Source of the DNA: Bacteroidales bacterium
Lineage (GTDB): Bacteria; Bacteroidota; Bacteroidia; Bacteroidales; Marinilabiliaceae
DNA length: 58,752 nucleotides
Direction of reading: 5' to 3'
Assembly: GCA_017960905.1 (NCBI GenBank)
Contig: JAGCYH010000054.1
Span: 1 to 58,752 of the forward strand
Under the pieces are notes generated by a model. The model was not told the origin of the DNA. It saw nothing but the letters and a program-made list of their open reading frames with translations, and did not search any database. This document shows positions 1 through 8,155 of this stretch, piece after piece. A program made the translations under genes and the position numbers. The stretch's first letter is position 1; the number at the start of each line of letters is the position of its first letter.

Positions 1-88
1 CCACCTCTTCCCATCCCGAACAGAGAAGTTAAGCCCGCTTGCGCCGATGGTACTGCACCACAATGTGGGAGAGTAGGTAGCCGCCCTT
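1..88 (+). rRNA. rrf: 5S ribosomal RNA, 3' part (cut by window edge)
   Basis: The opening bases match the conserved 5S core: CCCATCCCGAACAGAGAAGTT near position 12, then the helix IV/V region and the 3' end GGGAGAGTAGGTAGCCGCC. The 5' quarter of the gene lies outside the window. The 3' boundary is approximate, placed just before the A/T-rich spacer that leads into the terminator. It is probably the last gene of an rRNA operon. Confidence 0.93.
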
Positions 89-95
89 TTAAAAC

Positions 96-136
96 ACAGC
101 GCCCCGCAGCTTTTGCTGCGGGGCGCTGTCTGTTTT
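96..136 (+). terminator. Intrinsic terminator of the rRNA operon
   Basis: A perfect 15-bp stem (96-110 with 115-129) closed by a TTTT loop is followed by CTGTTTTT. The stem is very GC-rich and sits eight bases after the 5S 3' end, as expected for the end of an rRNA transcript. Confidence 0.93.
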
Positions 137-219
137 TATATTAGTTGTGTTTCAAAACATATTTGGTGTAGTTTGCGATAAGTAAAAGTAAATGGTAATG
201 AAGAGAATGAGTAAAGTAG

Positions 220-552
220 TTATCCGTGCCAGCCATTACAGGCGGCTATCCCTAACATTATGAAAAGAAATCCACCTATTACAAATAAGGGTATAGCGCC
301 AATTATAATCGCTTTCAAACAGGCCATAATAATGCTTTTCAGAGAGTTGTTTTGCCTTATTAGTCTGTAACATAGCGCTATAGCTTCGATAATTCCATAT
401 ATGCAAATATAAAATGATATTTCTTTAGCCGTTTTCTCTCTAATTATATCTAAAGCAAGAGATATCCACGCCATTAGTCCAATCAAGCTTATTAAGAATA
501 CTCTTACTGCTGTTGGTTTGCTTTCGCCTCTTAATAAATAGGAACGTTTCAT
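220..552 (-). CDS. Small hypothetical membrane protein
   Basis: A 110-residue protein of unrecognised family. Hydrophobic stretches at about residues 17-35, 45-62 and 78-104 suggest three membrane segments, with a basic N-terminus (MKRSYLLRGESK) on the inside. The last segment is glycine-rich. Its ATG overlaps the TGA of the upstream BASS-type transporter gene (bases 549-552, ATGA), so translation is probably coupled and the two may be functionally linked. Nothing in the sequence indicates a specific role. Confidence 0.6.
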   Translation of the reverse strand: MKRSYLLRGESKPTAVRVFLISLIGLMAWISLALDIIREKTAKEISFYICIYGIIEAIALCYRLIRQNNSLKSIIMACLKAIIIGAIPLFVIGGFLFIMLGIAACNGWHG

Positions 553-1541
553 ATATTCATTTTTTTATTTGCTTTTTCTTTCTCTCCTTTGTCGAACCTG
601 ACGAACAGGTTGGCGAGTATGGTGCCCGAAATTGAGTGCCAGGCGCACGATATTGCGCATGGCACAACGGCCATCGGATTGGTAGCCATGAAGAAGTTAG
701 AGGCAAGGTTGGTAGCCAAACCGGCGTTCTGCATACCCACTTCGATGCTTATAGTGCGGCGTTGGGCTTTGCGGAAGCGGAAAAGCGTACCACAGGCGAA
801 GCCCAGAATATAACCTATAGTGTTGTGGCAGAAAACCACGGCAAAAGTTAGCGCGAACAGCGCTAACCCATTGGCAATGAGTACGTCGTGAATGCTGAAA
901 ATGACGCCGCCAACGATGCACGCAAGGCAGATGACGCTCAGACCGGGCATCACGTCGCGGGCGGAGGCAAACGAGGCGTTGTGGCTCAGCAGAGCATTGA
1001 GCCCGAAGCCTAAGGCTACGGGCAAAATGGTTACTATCAGTATGTTGAGAAACATTCCGACGGCGTCTACATCGACCCTCTCGCCAGCCAGCCAGAGCAC
1101 AAGCAGAGGCGTTGTCAGCGGTGCCAAAAGTGTTGATACAGTGGTCATTCCGACCGAGAACGCCACATCGCCCTTGCAGAGGTAGCTCATTATGTTGCTC
1201 GACACGCCGCCCGGGCAGCAGCCTACAAGTATTATCCCTATTGCCAGCGACGCATCGAGGCCAAAAGCGTGCGTGAGAGTCCACGCCACAAGTGGCATTA
1301 TGGTGTATTGTGCCACAGCGCCTATCACTATGTCGAACGGTCGCGAGGCCAGTATGCGGAAGTCGTTGGCCGTGAGCGTCAGACCCATGGTGAGCATTAT
1401 GATGCCCAGAATGACGGTCTGCGTGTAGCCTGTAACCCAACTGAAGATGTCGGGAACGAAAAATGTGATAACAGCCACTGCTATAATGAAATACGAAGTG
1501 TATGTCGATAGCCATCGGCTGAGCGTCTTCAATGCGTCCAT
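549..1541 (-). CDS. Bile acid:sodium symporter (BASS) family transporter
   Basis: A 330-residue integral membrane protein with about nine to ten hydrophobic segments, the usual size of bacterial BASS/SBF transporters. Family-like features include the early segment with LTMGLTLTANDF and the glycine/proline-rich core GCCPGGVSSNIMSYL, which resembles the broken-helix crossover that binds sodium and substrate. The later stretch SIEVGMQNAGLATNLA is also characteristic. The family moves organic anions such as bile acids, pantoate or keto acids with sodium; the substrate here cannot be told. The stop codon overlaps the start of the small membrane protein downstream. No promoter element was recognised upstream. 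Confidence 0.9.
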   Translation of the reverse strand: MDALKTLSRWLSTYTSYFIIAVAVITFFVPDIFSWVTGYTQTVILGIIMLTMGLTLTANDFRILASRPFDIVIGAVAQYTIMPLVAWTLTHAFGLDASLAIGIILVGCCPGGVSSNIMSYLCKGDVAFSVGMTTVSTLLAPLTTPLLVLWLAGERVDVDAVGMFLNILIVTILPVALGFGLNALLSHNASFASARDVMPGLSVICLACIVGGVIFSIHDVLIANGLALFALTFAVVFCHNTIGYILGFACGTLFRFRKAQRRTISIEVGMQNAGLATNLASNFFMATNPMAVVPCAISCAWHSISGTILANLFVRFDKGEKEKANKKMNI

Positions 1542-1647
1542 TGCTTTTTTTTCGGCAAAATTAAAAAAAAACGTTGCTCATTGGCCTCATTTTTTTGCAA
1601 GGTTTACAATAAATGCGAATCTTTGCGTTTTAGAAGAAACAGATACG

Positions 1648-2598
1648 ATGACGTACTATATTTTCGGCGGTTCGGGCTTCATTGGCTCACATATTGTCCG
1701 TTTTATCAGCGAAGCTGATAAAACCGCCGCTGTGTACAATTTCGACATCGTGGGCTCCGACCACGATGGTCTCTCTCAATACGTTAGCGCCGATGTGCGA
1801 AAGCCTATTCATTTCCCGAATGCCGACAATGAAGCAGTCGATAGCGTGATAATCAACATGGCTGCCATTCATCGCACGCCGGGGCATGCCGACGAGGAGT
1901 ATTTCGGGACCAACGTGCGTGGTGCCGAGAATGTATGCAATTTCGCCCGCCGAATGAACATTCGGCGCATTGTATTTATCAGCAGTATAGCTGTTTACGG
2001 CACTTCTGAAGAACAGAAGACCGAAGAGTCGGCTCTTGTGCCCGACACGGCTTATGGCAAGTCGAAGGTTGAGGCGGAGACGATTCATCGTATGTGGCAG
2101 TCGGAATCGGCTGATCGTCAGCTTATTATACTGCGCCCAGGCGCAGTATTCGGACAAGGTGAGCGTGGCAATTTTGAGCGTATGGCCGAAAGCATCCGCC
2201 GTCGTCGTTTTGTCTATCCTGGTCGCCGCGACACTATCAAAGCGAGTATTTACGTGAAGGATTTGGTCGGTTTTTTGTTTTTTCTGCTTGAGCAAAAACG
2301 CTGTAATACAGAGGTTTACAATTGTACTTTCGAACCTGCGTATACCATTTCGCAGACAGCCACCGCTGCTGTTTCAGCCCTTGGGCTGAAACGTTGTTTG
2401 CCATGCGTGCCATCGTTTATCATTATGCCTGTCGCATGGCTTTGTAAACTGATGGGTTCGCCAATGGGCATTTGTCCGGCTCGTGTGCGTAAACTGATGA
2501 TTTCCACAAATATAAGCGGTGCGAAGATGGCCGATACGGGCTATCAGTTCCAATTCACAATGCAGTCGGCTTTCACCGACTGGCTCTCGAAAAAATAA
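1648..2598 (+). CDS. NAD(P)-dependent epimerase/dehydratase (extended SDR)
   Basis: Predicted 316-residue Rossmann-fold enzyme. The start at 1648 is chosen because it places the nucleotide-binding motif GGSGFIG at residues 7-13, as the family requires; the reading frame stays open further upstream but that sequence overlaps the divergent BASS gene. The active site is visible as SSIAVYG (112-118) and YGKSK with Tyr136 and Lys140 (YxxxK). The C-terminal part carries the substrate domain. Such enzymes act on nucleotide sugars or related substrates in envelope polysaccharide synthesis; the exact substrate is not evident. The gene is divergent from the BASS transporter and convergent with rnhB. 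Confidence 0.87.
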   Translation: MTYYIFGGSGFIGSHIVRFISEADKTAAVYNFDIVGSDHDGLSQYVSADVRKPIHFPNADNEAVDSVIINMAAIHRTPGHADEEYFGTNVRGAENVCNFARRMNIRRIVFISSIAVYGTSEEQKTEESALVPDTAYGKSKVEAETIHRMWQSESADRQLIILRPGAVFGQGERGNFERMAESIRRRRFVYPGRRDTIKASIYVKDLVGFLFFLLEQKRCNTEVYNCTFEPAYTISQTATAAVSALGLKRCLPCVPSFIIMPVAWLCKLMGSPMGICPARVRKLMISTNISGAKMADTGYQFQFTMQSAFTDWLSKK

Positions 2599-2607
2599 AG
2601 TGCGCTG

Positions 2608-3210
2608 TCAGAAGAGCGACAGTTGTGTGTCGAGCAGTTGGAAGCTCATGCGGTGAAGTGGCGTTGGGCCATACTGCTCAATGGCGGCGCGGTGGTCGCG
2701 TGTGGGGTAGCCTTTGTTTTTGGCCCAGTTGTATTGCGGATATTGCTCGGCTACGCGGCACATATATTCGTCGCGGTAGGTCTTGGCGAGCACCGAAGCG
2801 GCGGCTATCGACATCATCTTGCCGTCGCCTTTCACTATGCAAGTGTGCGCAATGTCGTGATATTTAATGAATTTATTGCCGTCGATGAGCAGATGCTCGG
2901 GGCGTACCTTGAGTTGGTCGACGGCCTCGTGCATGGCTCTGATAGAGGCTTTCAGGATGTTTATCTCGTCGATAACGGTGTTATCGACAAAAGCCACAGC
3001 CCAAGCCACGGCCTCGCGTTCGATAATAGGTCGCAGTTTGTCGCGCTGGCGTTCGGTGAGTTGCTTCGAGTCGTTGAGCAGGTCGTTGCTGAAGTCGGGC
3101 GGCAGTATGACTGCCGCCGCCACTACGGGGCCGGCAAGGCATCCGCGTCCGGCTTCGTCGCATCCGGCTTCTATTCTGTCAGGTTCTAAAAAAGGAAGCA
3201 ACTTGCTCAT
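2608..3210 (-). CDS. rnhB: Ribonuclease HII
   Basis: A 200-residue enzyme that cleaves RNA in RNA-DNA hybrids and removes single ribonucleotides from DNA. The signature GCDEAGRGCLAGPVV lies near the N-terminus with catalytic Asp18 and Glu19. Further acidic residues sit in LLIDGN (Asp110) and in YRDEYM (Asp147), after the conserved AAASVLAKT. Length is typical. The ATG overlaps the TGA of the upstream peptidase gene by one base (TGATG), so the two are probably co-transcribed and translationally coupled. Confidence 0.96.
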   Translation of the reverse strand: MSKLLPFLEPDRIEAGCDEAGRGCLAGPVVAAAVILPPDFSNDLLNDSKQLTERQRDKLRPIIEREAVAWAVAFVDNTVIDEINILKASIRAMHEAVDQLKVRPEHLLIDGNKFIKYHDIAHTCIVKGDGKMMSIAAASVLAKTYRDEYMCRVAEQYPQYNWAKNKGYPTRDHRAAIEQYGPTPLHRMSFQLLDTQLSLF

Positions 3211-4187
3211 CAGCGTTCGTTGTAAATGACTTGCAAAAGTGTTTCGCCGACGGCGCTAAGCGTCTGACGGTCAATATTTTTCATAGTGTCGTCGTGCGTA
3301 TGCCAATAAGCGCCGAAACTCGTGCCGCCGTTTTCGAGGTGTATAATGTCGATGCACGGCACGTCGGTCAGTTGGTTGATGTAGTAGTGGTCGTCGGTTA
3401 TGTAGCCACCGTCTTCGAAGAGGAACCGGTCGCCGTGCCCTGTTGTTTCGGCGGCTTTCCAGACCTTATCAACGATATTGGCGGCGTAGGCCACCGAGAA
3501 GTTTTCGCGAAGGAACTGAGCGCCCGGTGCGCCCACCATGTCGAGCAGTATGCCGAAGCGTGCGCGGCACTGCTGACCCTCGTCGCTACGGCCCCAGTAC
3601 TGACTTCCGAGGCACCATGTGTCGGGGCGGTATTCGACATCGATGTGGTCGGGTTTGCCATAGTCTTCGACGTCGAAGAACAGAATGTCGACGCCCACCG
3701 TAGCTTCTTTCTGCTGCAGTTGGCGTGCAATCTCGAGGATGATGCCAACGCCGCTGGCACCGTCGTTGGCACCGTCGATGGGCTCATTGATGCGCGAGCG
3801 GTCGGCGTCGTTGTCGGCAAAGGGGCGGCAGTCCCAATGCGAGCAAAGCAGTACGCGCTTGGCTTTTTCGGGGCCGACGTGCGCAATTATATTGCGCACG
3901 GGCATTTTTTTTCCGTAAAAATCAATCCCTTCGCCCTCTTGCACAGACACTTGCGCGCCAAAACTATTCAGCGTGGCGACCAAATAGTCGAGACATTTTG
4001 TATGGCTTTCGGTGCCCGGCACTCGCGGTCCGAACGCCACTTGGCGTTCGATGTAGCTGTATGCCGAATCGGCACTGAATGAGATAGTTATGTTGTTCCC
4101 CTCTGGCGCTTTTGTCGACGCCGGATTGTTCGATGAGCCGCACGATATTGTCAGCATTGATGCTAAAATGAAAAATATTCTGTTCAT
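3210..4187 (-). CDS. M28-family glutaminyl-peptide cyclotransferase-like lipoprotein
   Basis: Predicted 325-residue envelope lipoprotein. The ATG at 4187 gives a signal peptide ending in a lipobox-like LTISC with Cys16. The fold is M28, and the motifs match type II glutaminyl cyclases: SHWDCR (115-120), DGANDGASG (Asp138), FFDVEDYG with Glu174, ITDDHYY, and HTHDDT near the C-terminus. These supply the single-zinc site of the family. Glutaminyl cyclases of this type are known from Porphyromonas, Tannerella and Prevotella, where they convert N-terminal Gln of exported proteins to pyroglutamate after signal-peptide cleavage. An aminopeptidase role is the alternative. It is followed by rnhB with a one-base overlap. 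Confidence 0.85.
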   Translation of the reverse strand: MNRIFFILASMLTISCGSSNNPASTKAPEGNNITISFSADSAYSYIERQVAFGPRVPGTESHTKCLDYLVATLNSFGAQVSVQEGEGIDFYGKKMPVRNIIAHVGPEKAKRVLLCSHWDCRPFADNDADRSRINEPIDGANDGASGVGIILEIARQLQQKEATVGVDILFFDVEDYGKPDHIDVEYRPDTWCLGSQYWGRSDEGQQCRARFGILLDMVGAPGAQFLRENFSVAYAANIVDKVWKAAETTGHGDRFLFEDGGYITDDHYYINQLTDVPCIDIIHLENGGTSFGAYWHTHDDTMKNIDRQTLSAVGETLLQVIYNER

Positions 4188-4212
4188 AAAAAGTTCTGTT
4201 ATAAACACATTG

Positions 4213-4220
4213 CAAATATA
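4213..4220 (-). promoter_or_regulatory. -7 promoter element of the M28 lipoprotein gene
   Basis: On the minus strand the sequence reads TATATTTG, a perfect match to the Bacteroidota -7 consensus TAnnTTTG, 25 bases ahead of the chosen ATG. No convincing -33 TTTG is present at the usual distance. It supports the start at 4187. Confidence 0.55.
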
Positions 4221-4289
4221 AGTCAAATGATTGGAAAATTGAAAAAGAAATAGTTGCAACGTGGCGTGTCGAAAACGGATAAAAACCAT

Positions 4290-4297
4290 TATTTTTG
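4290..4297 (+). promoter_or_regulatory. -7 promoter element of the flavodiiron gene
   Basis: TATTTTTG matches TAnnTTTG and lies 22 bases before the ATG at 4320. It supports that start rather than an upstream in-frame ATG at 4254, which would lie ahead of the promoter element. A clear -33 element was not found. Confidence 0.55.
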
Positions 4298-4319
4298 TCA
4301 GAAAGAAAAAATCAATATT

Positions 4320-5486
4320 ATGCAAAAAGTTAAAATTTCTTCAGATGTGGTTTATGTCGGTGTTGATGATAATCAGACCGACTTGTTTGAAAATCAGTAT
4401 ATTATACCTAATGGTATATCATATAATTCGTATGTGATACGCGATGCCCACACGGCAGTGATGGACACTGTCGACGTGCGTTTTGGCGAGGAGTGGCTTG
4501 CCAATGTTGCTGAAGCTCTTGGCGGCAGCAAACCCGAATATCTTGTCGTTCAGCATGTTGAGCCCGACCATTCGGGTTCTGTGAAGATGTTTTTGGAGAA
4601 ATATCCCGAAGCAAAAATCGTGGGAAATGCAAAAACATTTATGTTTTTGCGTCAGTTCTTCGGTCAGGATTTTCAGAATCAAGTAGTTGTAAAAGAGGCC
4701 GATACGCTCGATTTGGGCAAGCACAAGCTCACATTTTTCATGGCTGCCATGGTTCACTGGCCCGAAGTGATGGTAACTTACGACGCTACCGATAAAATTC
4801 TCTTCAGCGCCGACGGTTTCGGCAAATTCGGCTCACTCTCGACCGACGAGGAGTGGGATTGCGAGGCGCGCCGCTATTATTTCAACATTTGCGGAAAATA
4901 CGGTTCGCCCGTTCAGGCTTTGCTCAAAAAAGCCGCAAAACTCGATATATCAGTCATTTGCCCGCTTCACGGACCAATTCTTTCTGAGAATCTCGGTCAT
5001 TACATAGGGCTGTATCAGAAGTGGTCGGCTTACGAGCCTGAGACCGACGGCGTGTTCATTGCCTACGCTTCGATACATGGCAACACGGCTAAAGCCGCGT
5101 TGGCCATCGAAGAGAAACTCACGCAACGAGGCATCAAAGTTGAGTGTTTCGACCTGTCGCGCTGCGACCTGGCCGAGGCTGTCGAAAACGCCTTCCGCTA
5201 CAACCGCAGCATACTGGCCGCTTCGTCGTACGACGGCGGCGTCTTCACGCCTATGGACGATTTTCTGGGCCATTTGCGCGCCAAGACGTTCCAGAAACGT
5301 TCGGTTGCACTCATCGAAAACGGCACGTGGGCGCCTTCGGCAGCGCGCACAATGCGCGCTGCGCTTGAGGCCATGAAGGATATTACCATCCTTGAGCCGG
5401 TCGTTACCATCACGTCGGCTGTCGATGCTGCCAGCCAAGCCAAACTCGACGAGCTGACTGATGTCGTTGCTTCGCTTAAGATGTAA
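4320..5486 (+). CDS. Flavodiiron protein (A-type flavoprotein, FprA-like)
   Basis: A 388-residue cytoplasmic enzyme with two domains. The N-terminal metallo-beta-lactamase-like domain (about 1-240) holds the di-iron ligands: HVEPDH at 79-84, His146 in MVHWPE, Asp165 in SADGFG, and His217 in CPLHGP. The C-terminal flavodoxin-like domain starts near 244 with the FMN phosphate loop AYASIHGNTAKAA. The family reduces oxygen to water or NO to N2O, using reduced rubredoxin or similar donors, and protects anaerobes against oxidative or nitrosative stress. It is followed after 24 bases by the PfkB kinase gene, probably in one transcript. Confidence 0.95.
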   Translation: MQKVKISSDVVYVGVDDNQTDLFENQYIIPNGISYNSYVIRDAHTAVMDTVDVRFGEEWLANVAEALGGSKPEYLVVQHVEPDHSGSVKMFLEKYPEAKIVGNAKTFMFLRQFFGQDFQNQVVVKEADTLDLGKHKLTFFMAAMVHWPEVMVTYDATDKILFSADGFGKFGSLSTDEEWDCEARRYYFNICGKYGSPVQALLKKAAKLDISVICPLHGPILSENLGHYIGLYQKWSAYEPETDGVFIAYASIHGNTAKAALAIEEKLTQRGIKVECFDLSRCDLAEAVENAFRYNRSILAASSYDGGVFTPMDDFLGHLRAKTFQKRSVALIENGTWAPSAARTMRAALEAMKDITILEPVVTITSAVDAASQAKLDELTDVVASLKM

Positions 5487-5510
5487 TAACTTATTGATAA
5501 AGAGAAAGAT

Positions 5511-6416
5511 ATGTCGAAGGTGATAGGCATAGGCGAAACGGTGCTCGACATTGTTTTCGAGAACGATGTGCCTGTTAGCGCCAAGCCGGGCGGCTCGGTT
5601 TATAATGCCATGATTTCGCTTGGTCGGCGCGGTGTTAAGTCGCTGTTTGTGAGCGAAGTAGGCAACGACCATATAGGCGGCATCATTCGCCGTTTTCTCG
5701 TCGAAAACGGCGTCGATGATGCTGGGCTGTGCTCGTTCGAAGGCGGCAAGAGCCCGCTGGCTCTTGCATTTCTCGATGCTGACCGCAACGCGCAATACAC
5801 TTTCTACAAGGATTATCCGGCCCAGCGACTGCAGTTTGCCATGCCGCCGATAGAGCAGAACGATGTTCTGCTCTTTGGTTCGTATTTCGCTGTTAATAAG
5901 GTTATTAGAGATAAAGTTGAACCGCTCATTCGTACTGCGAAAAAGAGCGGCGCCATGCTCTATTATGATGTCAATTTCCGCGCGTCGCACAAGCACGAGC
6001 TCAATGCCATAATGCCCACTATAATTGAGAATTACAAGTATGCCGACATTGTCAAAGGCTCTGTTGAGGACTTTGAGATAATGTATGGCACTGCCGATGT
6101 ACAAAAGATTTATACAGAGTATGTTGCGCCATGTTGCAAACTTTTTGTCTGCACTATGGGCAAAGACGGTGTATTGCTCAAAAACGTCGACGGCGAGGCG
6201 CACATTCCGGCACGGCCAATAAAACCGGTCAGCACCATTGGTGCTGGCGACAGTTTCAATGCTGGCTTTGTTTATGGCCTGATAACCAACAAGATAACAA
6301 AGTCAGACTTGTATCGGGCCGATGTCCTTTCGGTCATCGGCAGGCCCGCTGAGTATGGTGTCGAGTTTGCTTCTGAAGTGTGCCAGAGTTACGAGAACTA
6401 CGTTGCAAAACAATGA
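5511..6416 (+). CDS. PfkB-family carbohydrate kinase
   Basis: A 301-residue ribokinase-like sugar kinase. The N-terminal motif AKPGGSVYNAMISLGRRG corresponds to the first PfkB signature, and the C-terminal STIGAGDSFNAGFVYGL contains the GAGD anion hole and catalytic Asp. Members phosphorylate fructose, ribose, nucleosides or related compounds; the substrate is not readable from sequence. The TGA overlaps the ATG of the following M64 peptidase gene (6413-6416), implying coupled translation, although a metabolic link between the two is not obvious. Confidence 0.93.
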   Translation: MSKVIGIGETVLDIVFENDVPVSAKPGGSVYNAMISLGRRGVKSLFVSEVGNDHIGGIIRRFLVENGVDDAGLCSFEGGKSPLALAFLDADRNAQYTFYKDYPAQRLQFAMPPIEQNDVLLFGSYFAVNKVIRDKVEPLIRTAKKSGAMLYYDVNFRASHKHELNAIMPTIIENYKYADIVKGSVEDFEIMYGTADVQKIYTEYVAPCCKLFVCTMGKDGVLLKNVDGEAHIPARPIKPVSTIGAGDSFNAGFVYGLITNKITKSDLYRADVLSVIGRPAEYGVEFASEVCQSYENYVAKQ

Positions 6417-8083
6417 AAATAAGGCAGATAGAGAAAGGTCATAGATTCGTATCATCGCCAATTGTGGCGATGATACTGTTTTTTATGCTTTTCGCTCTGC
6501 TGTCGTGCGAAGATGACCCGATAGCCGCCGGCGGTTCAAAGATTCGGCTCACCAAAAAAGTCGAGCTGTCGTGCGAACTTGGTTCGCAGGGCGTTGTCGA
6601 TTTGCATTGCTCCAACAATTGGAAAATCAAGCTCACTGCCAATTGGCTGTCGGTTTCGCACAAAGCCGGCTTGGCCGGCGACTACGATATAATAGTTACC
6701 GCCCGTTCCGCAAATAAGTCATTTTCAAGCCGTAAGGCCTATATCATTGTCGGTGCGGGCATTAACCGCGATTCGGTCGAGGTGGTCCAGCGTCCCGATG
6801 TCTGCCTCAGAGTTGATGAGCCATACTGCATGATTCCGAGCGAAAGTGGCTCAATAACAGTAGGTTGCGAACTGAATACCGAAAGCGTGATAGATGTCGT
6901 CGGCAGCGAGAAGTGGCTGACGGCGGCCATGAAGGATTGGAACGGCACAAGAGGCGAAATATCAGTGAGTTACGAAACTAATAAGACAAAGGCTTCACGT
7001 ACGGCGATGGTTTTTATTTTTCAGAAAAATAAGAACCAACGCAAACTATTGCAGACGCTGCCAGTAATACAACAGGGTGAAGGCTCGTCGGCATCGGCTT
7101 ATAAATCAGCCGATTACTCGGCTGATGGCAATGTCGTTTGTCTGCAGAAATCGGCCATCGGCACAGGCTTGCCCATTGTGATAATGGGCGATGGCTTTCT
7201 TGATACCGACGTGGCCAATGGATATTTTGCCGAAGTTGTCGATGTGGCCGTTGAGAATATTTTCTCGGAGGAACCTCTGAAATCGCTTCGGCAATGCTTT
7301 GATATATACGCTGTTACGGCGGTTTCCGAAACCAACGGTTTCGGAACCGGACATACTGCGCTTGGCTGTTTCTTCGAGGGTGGCCGCAGCACTCACGTCG
7401 AAGGCGATGGCGACAAGATAGACCGCTATTTGTCGTTGGTTCCCGGATTGAACATCGGCGATGCGTTGGCTGTAGTGCTGCTCAATACGCCGATGTATGC
7501 CGGCACTACGGTTTACGGCTTTGCCGATGCTACAGGTAAAGGGCTGATGCACAGAGCGGTAGCTTTTTGCCCCGTGATTGATTCGTTGCGAAGCGAGAAT
7601 TTCCGCACCGTGTTGTGTCACGAGGCTGTCGGACATGGATTTGCCAAGCTGCAAGACGAGTACGAAGATGCATCGCATGGCGCTATCGATGCCAGTGGAC
7701 GCGAGTTGTTGGATTATTTCCATAAAAACAAATGGGCGCAAAATGTTGATTATCACGCATCTGACACTATCGTGCTTTGGCATCGCTTCTTGTCCGACGA
7801 TGATTATCTTCAGGAAGATTTGGGCATTTACGAAGGCGCCGCTCTTTATCCGAAGGGCGTTTACCGCCCTTCGGCCGAAAGCATGATGCGCAGCAACAAC
7901 GAAGCCTTCAACGCACCTTCGCGCTGGGCTATATATTACTTCGTGGTGTCGCGAGCTATGGGATATGAGCCTGATTATGAAGAGTTTGTGCAATTTGATA
8001 AATTGCACAAACCGCATTTCCGAACGCTCAAAAGTGCAGAACTCAGCCGGCCTTTCGCTCCGCCGGTGTTTGTGGGGCGATAA
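6413..8083 (+). CDS. BACON-domain M64 (IgA peptidase-type) metallopeptidase lipoprotein
   Basis: Predicted 556-residue surface or periplasmic lipoprotein. The start at 6413 overlaps the upstream stop and gives a hydrophobic signal with lipobox ALLSC (Cys32). Residues about 43-220 form two BACON-like beta domains, each with a WL(S/T) element (NWLSVS and EKWLTAA) and a C-terminal strand ending in a QRP or QQG turn. From about 245 the peptidase M64 domain follows, with VIMGDGF and the zinc motif HEAVGH (403-408) leading into QDEYED. M64 enzymes include a clostridial IgA protease; Bacteroidota carry many homologues of unknown substrate. The function as a protease is secure, the target is not. Confidence 0.9.
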   Translation: MKIRQIEKGHRFVSSPIVAMILFFMLFALLSCEDDPIAAGGSKIRLTKKVELSCELGSQGVVDLHCSNNWKIKLTANWLSVSHKAGLAGDYDIIVTARSANKSFSSRKAYIIVGAGINRDSVEVVQRPDVCLRVDEPYCMIPSESGSITVGCELNTESVIDVVGSEKWLTAAMKDWNGTRGEISVSYETNKTKASRTAMVFIFQKNKNQRKLLQTLPVIQQGEGSSASAYKSADYSADGNVVCLQKSAIGTGLPIVIMGDGFLDTDVANGYFAEVVDVAVENIFSEEPLKSLRQCFDIYAVTAVSETNGFGTGHTALGCFFEGGRSTHVEGDGDKIDRYLSLVPGLNIGDALAVVLLNTPMYAGTTVYGFADATGKGLMHRAVAFCPVIDSLRSENFRTVLCHEAVGHGFAKLQDEYEDASHGAIDASGRELLDYFHKNKWAQNVDYHASDTIVLWHRFLSDDDYLQEDLGIYEGAALYPKGVYRPSAESMMRSNNEAFNAPSRWAIYYFVVSRAMGYEPDYEEFVQFDKLHKPHFRTLKSAELSRPFAPPVFVGR

Positions 8084-8126
8084 GTTTATTTTTTGCAAAA
8101 AAAAGCTCTATTTCAGCAAAATAGAT

Positions 8127-8134
8127 TATATTTG
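8127..8134 (+). promoter_or_regulatory. -7 promoter element before the 627-residue surface protein
   Basis: TATATTTG fits TAnnTTTG and is 21 bases ahead of the ATG. The 72-base gap after the M64 gene may therefore contain its own promoter. No good -33 TTTG at 19-21 bases was found. Confidence 0.5.
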
Positions 8135-8155
8135 TAATCTTCAAAATGTAGTATT

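Noticed and set aside
1447..1647. N-terminal extension of the epimerase frame
   Set aside because: It overlaps the divergent transporter gene and would push the GGSGFIG motif about 70 residues in; the start at 1648 fits the family.
4950..6203. A 417-codon minus-strand frame across the flavodiiron and PfkB genes
   Set aside because: Both plus-strand genes have complete family motifs; the antisense frame has none.
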